64,000 nucleotides of DNA from Omphalotus guepiniiformis (lineage: Eukaryota > Basidiomycota > Agaricomycetes > Agaricales > Omphalotaceae): positions 62,001 to 126,000 of the forward strand of contig JAQOOI010000016.1 of NCBI GenBank assembly GCA_028554645.1, written 5' to 3'. The position numbers and the translations under genes were made by a program. Below are positions 35,269-46,000 of this stretch, in pieces. Each line of letters opens with the position of its first letter. Positions within the stretch are counted from its first letter, which is position 1. Below the pieces are notes generated by a model, which made no database searches, was not told where the DNA came from, and saw nothing but the letters and a program-made list of their open reading frames with translations.

Positions 35269-35788
35269 GTTTTGTCTGTATTGCATGCACAGATGTGCTG
35301 CCAAAACTGAATTCGTTCCCGCCTGCATCCTGTGATGCAGGCTGACAGTCCAAGTATTATTTCATTATACCCAATGATAAGTACTGAACTCACTTGTGGT
35401 GCAAATTATCTCGTCTGAGTCTTCAAAAGAGCCAAGCAACCTGAGCTCAACTGAGTATCATATTGCGAGGAGTTCCCGATGATCATCCACTATAATGTTG
35501 CATGGTTGTCCAACTCACAAGAGGATTTCATCATGATTATGATTAGATATCAAAAACACAGTATCTAGGCAGTACAACAAATGATGAATCTCACTTGATT
35601 CATTCAAAGGAAGCTCAACTCACCTTATTATTGGACCTCATCTTTGTGGTCTATATAATACAATGAATTCTCATCTCACATCAAGATGATGTTTCTAATA
35701 CAATCCTTAGGATAAATAGACCTGATACAATAGAAGCCTTTTCCCACCAGTATCTGCAGGTGACACTTCCTTCAAGCCTTCCTTCATT
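35269..35788. other. Intergenic, promoter region of the membrane-protein gene
   Basis: About 500 AT-rich bases without a gene, including the TATA-like motif at 35652. Confidence 0.45.
35652..35659 (+). promoter_or_regulatory. TATA-like element
   Basis: TATATAAT about 135 bases before the ATG at 35789. Confidence 0.4.
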
Positions 35789-37239
35789 ATGACTCCCTTG
35801 GAAAATTCAGTCTTGAAGTTTATTGGTCAAACTGTCATTCTCAGAACATCAGAGATTGTTGCTATAATCCTGATGTATGGTGAGATTTCTACCATGGTCT
35901 ACCATTCTAACAGGATTCTAAAACATATGGACAGGTCTTTTTCTTCCTTTCACAGGAATAGTACCATACTTGTTATAGTAAGTGAATTTTGTCTGTATAT
36001 GCATGTAATCCTTATCTTTGTTGTTGTTAGCCGTCAAGGTTTGGAAAAGAGAGAAAACAAGGCTTTTCTGGCCTTGACTCTTTTTCTTTACCTTCTCTTT
36101 ACCTCCTTGGTTGCTGTTCAAGTTGGAGGATATGTGTTGTGGGTCAAGGAGAGTCTCACAAAAAACTTTTCACTTTCTCTTCAAGACCGACTTGCAGTTG
36201 CAAACAGTATCACCAAGCCAATGATGGACTATCTTAACTGGCCAGCTACATTTCATGTAAGCATTTTACAGCATAACAATCTTGAAAATTCTCATGGATC
36301 CTCATGATAGATCATAATTGCAAGCACAGTCATTGTGTGGAGATCATGGATATTGTGGACTGGAAGTCATATGGTCAAGTTCAATCTGAGCATGTTGCTG
36401 TTTGTCCATATAGGTTTGAGACTCTTTGAGACTCATTCTATTGAGTATACTAATTCCTGCATAGTTCTTAGTCTATATAGTGCATCTGTTCAAGATGTCA
36501 ACAGAGTGAAGGTTGCAAATATGGCTCTCAGTGTTGTACTCAACTTGACTGCTACTAGTTTGATATATGGTAGTGATTGGTATGTTTTTGTACAGATCTT
36601 TCTGGGTTCTAGCACTTATGCTATCAAAGGCTACAATCCAGGATCCCTAATGTATTCAGAAAATCTGCCAAACAGTCTGTTTCTGGCAATGTGTTATATC
36701 TCTTGACAGAATCAGGTGTCATTTTTGGTGTTTTTCAGGTACTTGCAATTCTGTATACTCTAAGGACAATCACTCAATCTCTTGTACAGTTAATGATGTT
36801 GATACTTCTGTCTCTTACCCTTCAGGCATCTGGGAAACTTAGTCCAACTTCTTCAATCACTCTGGTCACTCAAACTGTTTACATGGTCTATGTTGGAATT
36901 GCGGTAAGTTTTCAGACTTACAAGTCTAGATCTGACTAATTGTATAAATAGGCCATCTATCCTATGGCAGTCATATCTATAATAAAGATGAGGAGATCTG
37001 TTCTGCAGGAGTACCCACTTGAAGAGACCAAGCCAGAAAAGCCAGATGAAGGAACAACCACCCGCCATGTTTTAACAACTCTCCGCTTTGCTTCCGCTAC
37101 ATCCAACACCAACCGCAGTCATTCTGCTCATCAGACTGTACATGCTAACGAGGATGTGGATAGTGCTAACCATTCTGTTCAAGAAAAGGTTCAAGAGAAG
37201 ACAGGTATCTTATTGATGCCTCAAGAAACCAAGTATTAG
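35789..37239 (+). CDS. Multi-pass integral membrane protein, function unknown
   Basis: The first exon, 35789 to about 36255, starts MTPLENSVLKFIGQTVILRT. Introns are seen at about 36256-36308, 36412-36469 and 36904-36949, and the gene ends TAG at 37239. About seven hydrophobic segments are visible, for example ILVIVSEFCLYMHVILIFVV, ALTLFLYLLFTSLVAVQVGG and a last one before MVYVGIA. The tail after 36950 is hydrophilic. Agaricomycete genomes carry many paralogues of this type with no known role. The splice between about 36565 and 36620 is unclear: the frame leading to LLYLLTESGVIF is entered only with a very short intron or a frame change. The gene may therefore be mildly damaged. Base composition is lower in GC than the surrounding single-copy genes. 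Confidence 0.65.
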
Positions 37240-37905
37240 GGTAATCGTGACTAGGTTGAAATATGTTCTAGCATCTCTGGCTCCAGTTTTTCTGTATATA
37301 CCACATCAGTAGTGCTTTCTTCTTGGTTAACTAGCTGTATTGTTGAAATGTTTTGCTTCTCCTATTTACACCCTTGCCACTTACTCAATTTCTCCCTCCT
37401 GCACCTGCAAGACTCAATCTCTGGTTTGAGTGAATGAAATTTGACAGCCATGCATGCATGTCGTGGAAAAACAAGGGTAAGGTGTATGTAAAGCAAATGT
37501 AAGGTACGTGGACCTATGGAGTTTATGAGTAGTACTTGATATCATGCAGTGTAGCTATTCTTCATCGTTCATCAGCAGGGAGTCATGTTTTGATCAATGT
37601 CACTGTCACGCAAAAACAACTTCTGCCGCCGGCAAACATGACATGAGTGATCCCCGTCTCAAGAAAATGAATGGACGGAGCTCTTGGTACAATCGTTCAC
37701 TTGGGAGTTTAAAGATATACCAGATGCCGGTCGCAGGTCGGGATGAAAGGTGGAAACTCGTGTGCTTCACAGAAAAGCTATACCTCTGGATAGTATTCAA
37801 CGGCGGAAACAGACTCGGAAACCTCAACATCTATACTTATAACTTACGCGAATGCTGCTCTCACTAGAAGATTATACATATGTCCGACATCTTCGATGGT
37901 GGAGC
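37240..37905. other. Intergenic, nothing recognised
   Basis: No supported gene; an open frame at 37544-37867 lacks motifs and splice context. Confidence 0.4.
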
Positions 37906-38100
37906 TTGTTACAAAGTCACGATACGCATGGTACTTGCATTGGCAGTCCGACCGGTGAGTCACTAGCAACCTTTCAGAGAAGGTTTGAGGTCTGAATGTT
38001 CTTTAGGTTGCAGCGACTGCTTCGATGGTCAGTTCACTGTTGGACTGGTATGTTGAAAGTACTTACCCGATCTTCTCTCCCAGACGTCGACTTTTCTTAA
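37906..38100 (+). pseudogene. 3' remnant of a small secreted protein gene
   Basis: The fragment reads HDTHGTCIGSP, then an intron, then CSDCFDD, then an intron, then VDFS and stop. This reproduces the last three exon parts of the intact gene at 39189-39912 (THGTCISNGN / GCGDCFDD / VDFS) with the introns in the same places. The 5' exons with signal peptide are absent. Similarity continues weakly into the 3' flank. Confidence 0.7.
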
Positions 38101-39188
38101 GCCAAACCGCTTTAACAACCGCAAAAATTGTAGTATACTTGTACCATTCTCGCTGTAGTCGCTCGTGTATAATATTTCGAAATCTGTTCGAGTTCTCAGA
38201 CCGTTGTCACAAAGACCGGAAGGAATCGACTTGTATGGGTTACGGTAGATGAACGAGAAAGCCTTAAGGTTACATACGTTAGTGCAATCGAGTTGCAACA
38301 ATCGAGAGGCATAACTTGAAGTAACACATCGGAATGAACTAGCACCTGAATTCCACGGAGTTTGTGAGTAGGGGCTGATTTCAAGCAGTGTACTTACTCA
38401 GTACAAGTACTCAAGATCCGATCCACCACTTCTCAAATCATTCACGAGCAACATATTCAAACATCATCATCCCAAAAAAACGAGGTATCAAACGGTAACA
38501 AACCCGCCGTTCACAAAACTTCTGCTCCCAAATAATACGAAACGAATGATGCGTGTCTTTATATAACTGTAAGTCAAGAAATATACCTTCTTTTCCCTAC
38601 CATTCGCAGGTCGACGCCCCGGAGAAATCCCTTGATACAGATCATTCATTTATCAAAATAACTTTATAGAAAGGTTATACTTACCTTTGTACTTACAGGC
38701 AGGCAGGCGGGAACCAAGTCCTGAGATGGGATTGAAATAGCTAGTCCAGCTTCGGCTTCAAGCGCAGTAAACGTCTTGGCAGTGACCAGCCTTTCGTAAG
38801 AGTGGGGCATTCATTAGCGGAAACATAAGGCGCGGACGTCAAGTTATACTCGTACTTTGAATCACTTACGCTACTGATGCAGTGTGTTGGAACTTAGAAG
38901 AGTATGCATCTGCCAGAAGATGGAGCTGAAGCTCCGTGAATGAATACATGTAGGTACATTCGAGATGTTCCCGCTCATGCCAGAGGAGTTCACTAGTACA
39001 AATCAGCCTCCTGAGCTCCACGAATTCAAAGCGTTCACATATTACATACCTTCTACGAAACGAACATATAAAAAGCAGGTGTAGTTAGCTCAAGGTTTCC
39101 CCATCTCAGTCCAGCTACAACGTACTGACTGTGACCTCTCAACTGAATATCGTCTTCTCGCCTCTTGAATCTACCCTCAACCCTCAAG
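38101..39188. other. Intergenic, promoter region of the small secreted protein
   Basis: About 1.1 kb without a recognised gene; the first part resembles the 3' flank of the intact paralogue. Confidence 0.4.
39067..39073 (+). promoter_or_regulatory. TATA box of the small secreted protein gene
   Basis: TATAAAA about 120 bases before the ATG at 39189, followed by a pyrimidine-rich leader. Confidence 0.6.
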
Positions 39189-39912
39189 ATGCACTTCTCC
39201 AGCTTCGTCGCTCTCGCCATCGCTGTCGTCCCTACTGTCTTCGGACAAGGAATCGAAGTAGGCGTTCACTGCGGAACGACTGATGATGCTACATTCTCCG
39301 ATTGTCAAGCCCTCGTTGACCCAGACACCTGGAACAGCGCATTCGCTACTGACAATGTTTGCCAGTAAGTTTACGTATCGGCTTGATACAAACGAAACAA
39401 TTGGCTTACCCATACATGTAGCTACACCAATCCAATTACTCAGGAAATCGACGCTGTAGCGTATAATGTTGGGTGTAACGGTAACTGTGCGTACAGTCCC
39501 CCTCCCCGAGTCACACACTCATCTAGCTAACAATCCAACGCATGATACGACTGACAAATATACACACCCCTTCAGGCTGCGTCTACGTTGCGAGAATGAA
39601 CCAGGACGAGCTCAGTCCCAACAGCGAACAAATCCGTAACGAAGCCTCTGGCTTGTTCGGATGCGCTGATACCTCCGTCAACCGTATTAATGCTATGCAG
39701 CAGTTCGAGGATACGCATGGGACTTGTATCAGTAATGGGAATGGTGAGTTCGGTGCAGTCTACAATCTAGTGAGGAAGGGCGCACGTCTAAATGTTCTTT
39801 CTTGGTTTTGCTTCAAGGCTGCGGGGACTGCTTCGATGGTAGGTTTTATGTTAACTTGGTTTGATAAGAGAAACTTACGCGGTTGCCTCTCCTAGACGTC
39901 GACTTTTCCTAA
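39189..39912 (+). CDS. Small secreted cysteine-rich protein
   Basis: Five exons (39189-39364, 39422-39480, 39576-39743, 39818-39838, 39896-39912) give 146 residues. A signal peptide (MHFSSFVALAIAVVPTVFGQ) precedes a mature part with nine cysteines, including the pairs CNGC and CGDC, and no membrane segment. Small size, secretion and spaced cysteines fit the effector-like small secreted proteins of basidiomycetes. There is no catalytic motif. A truncated duplicate lies 1.2 kb upstream, so the locus is prone to duplication. The assignment as effector is inference only. Confidence 0.85.
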
Positions 39913-40785
39913 GTCGAATTGCAACAATCACAAACTTGTAGGATACTTGTACGTTCTCGGTGTCTTCGATAGTGTATATTATATTCGATGAAATCTGTTC
40001 AAGAGTTGAGTTCGAGCTTGATTTCTGGAGAGCAAAGACCAGACAAACCGTGACCTAGCCGGGAATGACGGTGAAAGGTAGTGAGAAAGCTTAAAGGTAC
40101 TTCGGGACTCGGTACGGTGCAGTGAGGCTCAACAATCCGGAAAACACATAATGATGTCACCAAGGTACTTGAAGCATTTGAAGGAGTAAGCCACTTGGGC
40201 AGACCTGGCTTGATATGATGAGGTACTCACTCGATCGTGTCTCTTGAACGTTGACGTCGACATATACGATGAGCTCCGTTCGAGATATTGATTTCCGAGT
40301 TGCAAAGACTCACGAAAGCGGCCTACGTGAAAAATTAATGGCTAAACGTGAAAGACTGATACGACGACAAATGTACGCCGACTTCTCGATCCAGCGTAAC
40401 AATGTAAGACTCGGAACCTCACTAGCAGCAGTGATGCAGTCGAGGACATATGAAAACACAAAAGCGCCGTGCACGAGCCTGATAACACTTTCATTCAAAT
40501 CGAGTCGAGAGCCGCAGCAGCGATACCACTGAACCATAGATAGATAATCTGACACTAATGAAAGAGATTCATTGACATTCATTCTGGAGAAATAGATTAG
40601 ATTTTCCCTTTGAACATAAATAAAGCACCATACATGCCTGTCTGCCTCATGGCAGCACCACTCACTTACTCAAAATTGCGCTCGTTCACAGGTACAGGAA
40701 TCCCCAGCTTCATTCACTCTTCCACTTCCTACTTCCACCAGAGCTACGTGCCATCGTGCTAAAATCTCTTGCATACACCCACACA
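39913..40785. other. Intergenic with possible flank duplication
   Basis: Bases 39970-40120 resemble 38130-38270, the 3' flanks of the two related genes. A weaker echo (GTTGACGTCGACATATACG, 40250) may be a third trace. No intact gene. Confidence 0.35.
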
Positions 40786-41205
40786 ATGTCTACACCTCCA
40801 TACCAATACCCATTCCCTATATTCTCCGCTGAGATTGCGGAGCAGATCGATCGCGAAGCCGCACGACATAGCCCTAGAACCAGACCTACCAGGACCCCAC
40901 AAGAGGAGTTCGACACGACTATAGATCGACTGAGAAGATTCCGCAGAGCGTCCTTTTCTTCGCCTTCCTTGCTAGACTCCGACGAAAAGTCCCGGAATAT
41001 TAGTTCGTTGAAAGAGGAGAAGCAGAGAGCTCGGTTGAGGGAATTTGTTGAGCATTGGGGAGTCCGAGGTCTTGAGGATGACCGTGAGTCGGAGGAAGAT
41101 ACTATTGTCGAAGATGATGAACACGAATATGAGTTGAGGTCTGGAGGAGAGTTTGGAAAGTGTACCGGTAGGATGGGAGTTGAGAAAAAGAACAAGGAAA
41201 GGTAG
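40786..41205 (+). CDS. Small acidic hypothetical protein
   Basis: Single open frame of 139 residues from ATG 40786, MSTPPYQYPFPIFSAEIAEQ. A helical, charged middle (EEKQRARLREFVEHWGVRG) is followed by an acidic run (ESEEDTIVEDDEHEYE). No known domain, signal or membrane segment. It may have a further 3' exon. The same-strand membrane-protein gene follows 290 bases later. Confidence is moderate because there is no motif and no clear intron. Confidence 0.45.
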   Translation: MSTPPYQYPFPIFSAEIAEQIDREAARHSPRTRPTRTPQEEFDTTIDRLRRFRRASFSSPSLLDSDEKSRNISSLKEEKQRARLREFVEHWGVRGLEDDRESEEDTIVEDDEHEYELRSGGEFGKCTGRMGVEKKNKER

Positions 41206-41491
41206 TTACGCGTGCGTTTTGAAGTGTAACTGACCGTCCTGATGTATGCATGTTCGTAGGTCCAGGACCTCACCCAAGCGATCACGTGGTAGGTCCCTCA
41301 TACCACGCTCCCTTTGTGCCGAAAGTACGGCAGAGCACGGCTTTCAGTGTTTTCGGAACATACAACCCATCCCCACTCTCACGTCGTCTCTCTTGCTCCT
41401 TCCCCTCATCCTACCTCGCACTTACTACCCACAAAATCTAGCTCTCAAGCCCTCAGAACTTCAGAAACTCAACCTTCCGAAATCTCGTGAA

Positions 41492-42477
41492 ATGGCTGTA
41501 AAAACACATACGTGGATTTCCCTCTGGTTCTTGATCAGTACACCTGTGCGTTACCATGCATACACACTTCTCACCTCTTTCTTACGATTTTTCAATGAAG
41601 ATAATCTTCTGGGACATCGGATACTGTTTCATGAGGTACGAGATACGTACCTTCGCGTGGTTCTATGCTGACCTAGTGTTGGGTACTCAGGCCAAGGTCG
41701 ATGCTAGTGAGGGTTTTTAACGAGTTATGTGGGATTCTCAAGGCTGACCTTTACTCGCTCTCTTTCTCGCGTAGGGAGGAGACTTACATTGGATATGGAA
41801 ACCTTACGAGATCTATGAAAGAGTACGTGCCCCTACTAAGCTTCAAAGCGTGTGTTCGTTTTCTAACTGACAATCCAATTTAGATCGACCTCGTACGCGT
41901 CTCGTATCTCTGTACCCCTTCTATTCTTCCTCATACTATCCTCGTTAGCTTTATGGACCCCCGGCATTCAATGACGGTGATGGATTCACGAATGCACAAT
42001 GTACGTCCGTTCGCCCCCCCTTGTTCCACTGAAACTCACACTTTCTATTCAATCTATCTCTTCAGCCCTAATGAACCTCCTCGAAACCCTCCTAAACCTC
42101 ACCTACCTCTACCTCGCACACATAACCGCCTGGCCACCCGCAACACTCATCGGTTTCACCTCCGCTTCTCTCACGCTCGCAAAGACGGTGCTATACTGGG
42201 CGCAGGAGTATTATTGTAATTTTTGTGCTACGGGGCAGAATACATGGAGTGATTTGATCGTTTATTGGATTCTTCCGAATGGGTGAGTCAAACTGCCTTG
42301 GTTTTATGATTGTTGTGTCGTTTACTGATGATTGACGCGCGCGCTACGTTGCGGTTGTGTAGTTTTTGGATCGTCGTCCCTGCGATTATCGTATACGTCC
42401 TTGGACAAGACCTTTGCGCTCAACTTACGTTCGCGGATAAAGCAGCGCAAAGTTTGAAAGTCGAGAAGAAGAAATGA
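41492..42477 (+). CDS. Small conserved multi-pass membrane protein (EXPERA-like topology)
   Basis: Eight exons (41492-41545, 41601-41635, 41691-41706, 41775-41822, 41884-41892, 41949-42000, 42066-42282, 42363-42477) join in frame to 181 residues. About four membrane segments are visible. Conserved-looking stretches are IGYCFMRPRSMLGGDLHWIW, GDGFTNAQSLMNLLETLLN and KTVLYWAQEYYC. The topology and the aromatic and acidic residues inside the membrane segments recall EXPERA/EBP-type proteins, which include sterol isomerases, but I see no conclusive catalytic pattern. The tail KVEKKK could act as a dilysine-like ER retrieval signal. Exon 5 is only nine bases, so gene callers may miss it. Confidence 0.8.
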
Positions 42478-43066
42478 AGTGATAGATGTGATCTCGCATT
42501 ATTACCCTTGCTTGTTTGTCTTTTTAGTTTCTTTCTTTTGTTCGAATGTTGGGATATATAACATTTACATTGTACGGTACACTTACTGACTGATTGTATC
42601 TGGAATACTATACATTGTGCATACAGGTACATGATGTTGAACAACAGAACCCTGGCGATATTTATTGTATGTGCATTCAATGCAACCATGATTTTGATTT
42701 TGAGTGATCATGTACAGAGCTAGGCAATATAGAAGGAGAAGCTTATCTGCTTGACTTCAAGGCAAGTCTAAGGGCAGACTGAACCACTAGCAGATATGAG
42801 TTTGGATATCAATTGTAGGATAATTCAAGGAGTGATCATAGATTGAGGACAATTGTTGATTTATGTACATTCAATGTTGTATCTCACTATATTCAATGGT
42901 GAAACAAACTATAATAGCTTTCAACTCTTCACTTCACTACTCTTTTTCAGTGCTATACAGGTTGTACATCCATATAGAAAACACACACACAAAATACCAT
43001 ACTGTACATATACTCAGAACAAGTCATACAATATCAAGAAAATGAAGGCAAATTGATTGAGAAAAA
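42478..43066. other. AT-rich intergenic region
   Basis: Non-coding, clearly more AT-rich than 38-42 kb. It marks the transition into the NLR locus. Confidence 0.45.
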
Positions 43067-46000
43067 TCAAGCTCCACTAGATTCAATAGATGAAAAGCAA
43101 TCAGTCCAGTTGGTGCCATGAACAAAATTTGCCACAGAAATGTGTGTCTTCCTTTGAGAAATGACCAGATCACCAGTTTCTTCAAATTGCATTCCAACTC
43201 GATTGTCAGGAAGCATCCAAAACTTAAGTTTGCCATCCTTGTCAGTGACCCAGCCCTGAGCATTAGTTGACTGAGGAGGAGTAAGGGGAACAGAGGAGGC
43301 TACAACTTTTGCAAAGTTCCATACTCTGATAGTTTTGTCATCTGACCCAGACACAATTTTCTGCCCATCAGGGGAGAATGCCACTGATGTCACTATATCA
43401 CTGTGGCCCTGGAACTGGTGCAGCTCATTGCCTGTGGTGGTATCCCACACTCTGATGGTGTTGTCATTTGACCCAGACACAATTTTCTGTCCATCAGGAG
43501 AGAATGCCACTGAATTCACCCCTTCCCTGTGGCCCTGGAACTGGTGCAGCTCATTGCCTGTGGTGGTATCCCACATTCTGATAGTCTTGTCAAATGCCCC
43601 AGACACAATCTTCTGCCCATCAGAAGAGAATGCCACTGATGTCACTATATCACTGTGGCCCTGGAACTGGTGCAGCTCATTGCCTGTGGTGGTATCCCAC
43701 ATTCTGATAGTCTTGTCAAATGCCCCAGACACAATCTTCTGCCCATCAGAAGAGAATGCCACTGATGTCACTATATCACTGTGGCCCTGGAACTGGTGCA
43801 GCTCATTGCCTGTGGTGGTATCCCACATTCTGATAGTCTTGTCAAATGCCCCAGACACAATCTACTGCCCATCAGAAGAGAATGCCACTGATGTCACTAT
43901 ATCACTGTGGCCCTGGAACTGGTGCAGCTCATTGCCTGTGGTGGTATCCCACATTCTGATAGTCTTGTCATCTGACCCAGACACAATTTTCTGCCCCTCA
44001 GGGGAGAATGCCACTGATGTCACTCTATCACTGTGGCCCTGGAACTGGTGCAGCTCATTGCCTGTGGTGGTATCCCACACTCTGATGGTGTTGTCATTTG
44101 ACCCAGACACAATTTTCTGTCCATCAGGAGAGAATGCCACTGAATTCACCCCTTCCCTGTGGCCCTGGAACTGGTGCAGCTCATTGCCTGTGGTGACATC
44201 CCACACTCTGATAGTATTGTCATCTGATCCAGACACAATCTTCTGCCCATCAGGAGAGAATGCCACTGATGTCACTGTATTACTGTGGCCCTGGAACTGG
44301 TCCAGCTCATTTTCTGAGGTGACATCCCACACTCTGATGGTGTTGTCAAATGACCCAGACACAATCTTCTTCCCATCAGGAGAGAATGCCACTGAACGCA
44401 CCAAGTCACTGTGGCCCTGGAACTGGTGAAGCTTGCCTGTGGTGGTATCCCACATTCTGACAGTCTTGTCACATGCCCCAGACACAATCTTCTGCCCATC
44501 AGGAGAGAATGCCACTGAAGTCACCTGCTCACTGTGGCTCTGGAACTGATGCAGCTCATTGCCAGTGGTGGCATCCCACACTCTGATGGTGTTGTCAAAT
44601 GACCCAGACACAATCTTCTGTCCATCAGGAGAGAATGCCACTGAGTATACCCACCCACTGTGGCCCTGAAACTGGTGCAGCTCATTGCCTGTGATGGCAT
44701 CCCACACTCTTATGGTGTTGTCAGATGACCCAGACACAATCTTCTGTCCATCAGGAGAGAATGCCACTGAGTATACCCACCCACTGTGGCCCTGAAACTG
44801 GTGCAGCTCATTGCCTGTGGTGGCATCCCACACTCTGATGGTGTGGTTATCTGACCCAGACACAATCTTCTGTCCATCAGGAGAGAATGCCACTGAAGGC
44901 ACCTGCTCACTGTGGCCCTGAAACTGATGCAGCTCATTGCCTGTGGTGGCATCCCACACTCTGATAGTGTTGTCAAATGACCCAGACACAATCTTCTGCC
45001 CATCAGGAGAGAATGCCACTGAAGTCACCTGCTCACTGTGGCCCTGGAACTGATGCAGCTCATTGCCAGTGGTGGCCACCCACACTCTGATGGTGTTGTC
45101 AAATGACCCAGACACAATCTTCTGTCCATCAGGAGAGAATGCCACTGAGTATACCCACCCACTGTGGCCTTGAAACTGGTGCAGCTCATTGCCTGTGATG
45201 GCATCCCACACTCTTATGGTGTTGTCAGATGACCCAGACACAATCTTCTGTCCATCAGGAGAGAATGCCACTGAGTATACCCACCCACTGTGGCCCTGAA
45301 ACTGGTGCAGCTCATTGCCTGTGGTGGCATCCCACACTCTGATAGTGCTGTCAAATGACCCAGACACAATCTTCTGTCCATCAGGAGAGAATGCCACTGA
45401 AGTCACCTGCTTACTGTGGCCCTGGAACTGATGCAGCTCATTGCCTGTGGTGGCATCCCACACTCTGATGGTGTTGTCAAATGACCCAGACACAATCTTC
45501 TGTCTATCAGGAGAGAATGCCACTGAGTATACCCACCCACTGTGGCCTTGAAACTGGTGCAGCTCATTGCCTGTGATGGCATTCCACACTCTTATGGTGT
45601 TGTCAGATGACCCAGACACAATCTTCTGTCCATCAGGAGAGAATGCCACTGATGTAACCTGCTCACTGTGGCCCTGGAACTGATGCAGCTCATTGCCTGT
45701 GATAGCATCCCACACTCTGATAGTGCTGTCTCGTGACCCAGACACAATCTTCTGTCCATCAGGAGAGAATGCCACTGAAGTCACCTGCTTACTGTGGCCC
45801 TGGAACTGATGCAGCTCATTGCCTGTGGTGGCATCCCACACTCTGATAGTGTTGTCAAATGACCCAGACACAATCTTCTGTCCATCAGGGGAGAATGCTG
45901 CAACATGTCCAGGGATGATATTGATGACGGCAGACCAAGACTTACTTCTGCCTTGCACAACATCAATTGCATTAAAACAGTATTCCCCATAGTGCTCTGT

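Noticed and set aside
43335..44429. Long plus-strand open frame of 364 codons
   Set aside because: It is the antisense shadow of the WD40 array; its internal repeats mirror the 126-base units.
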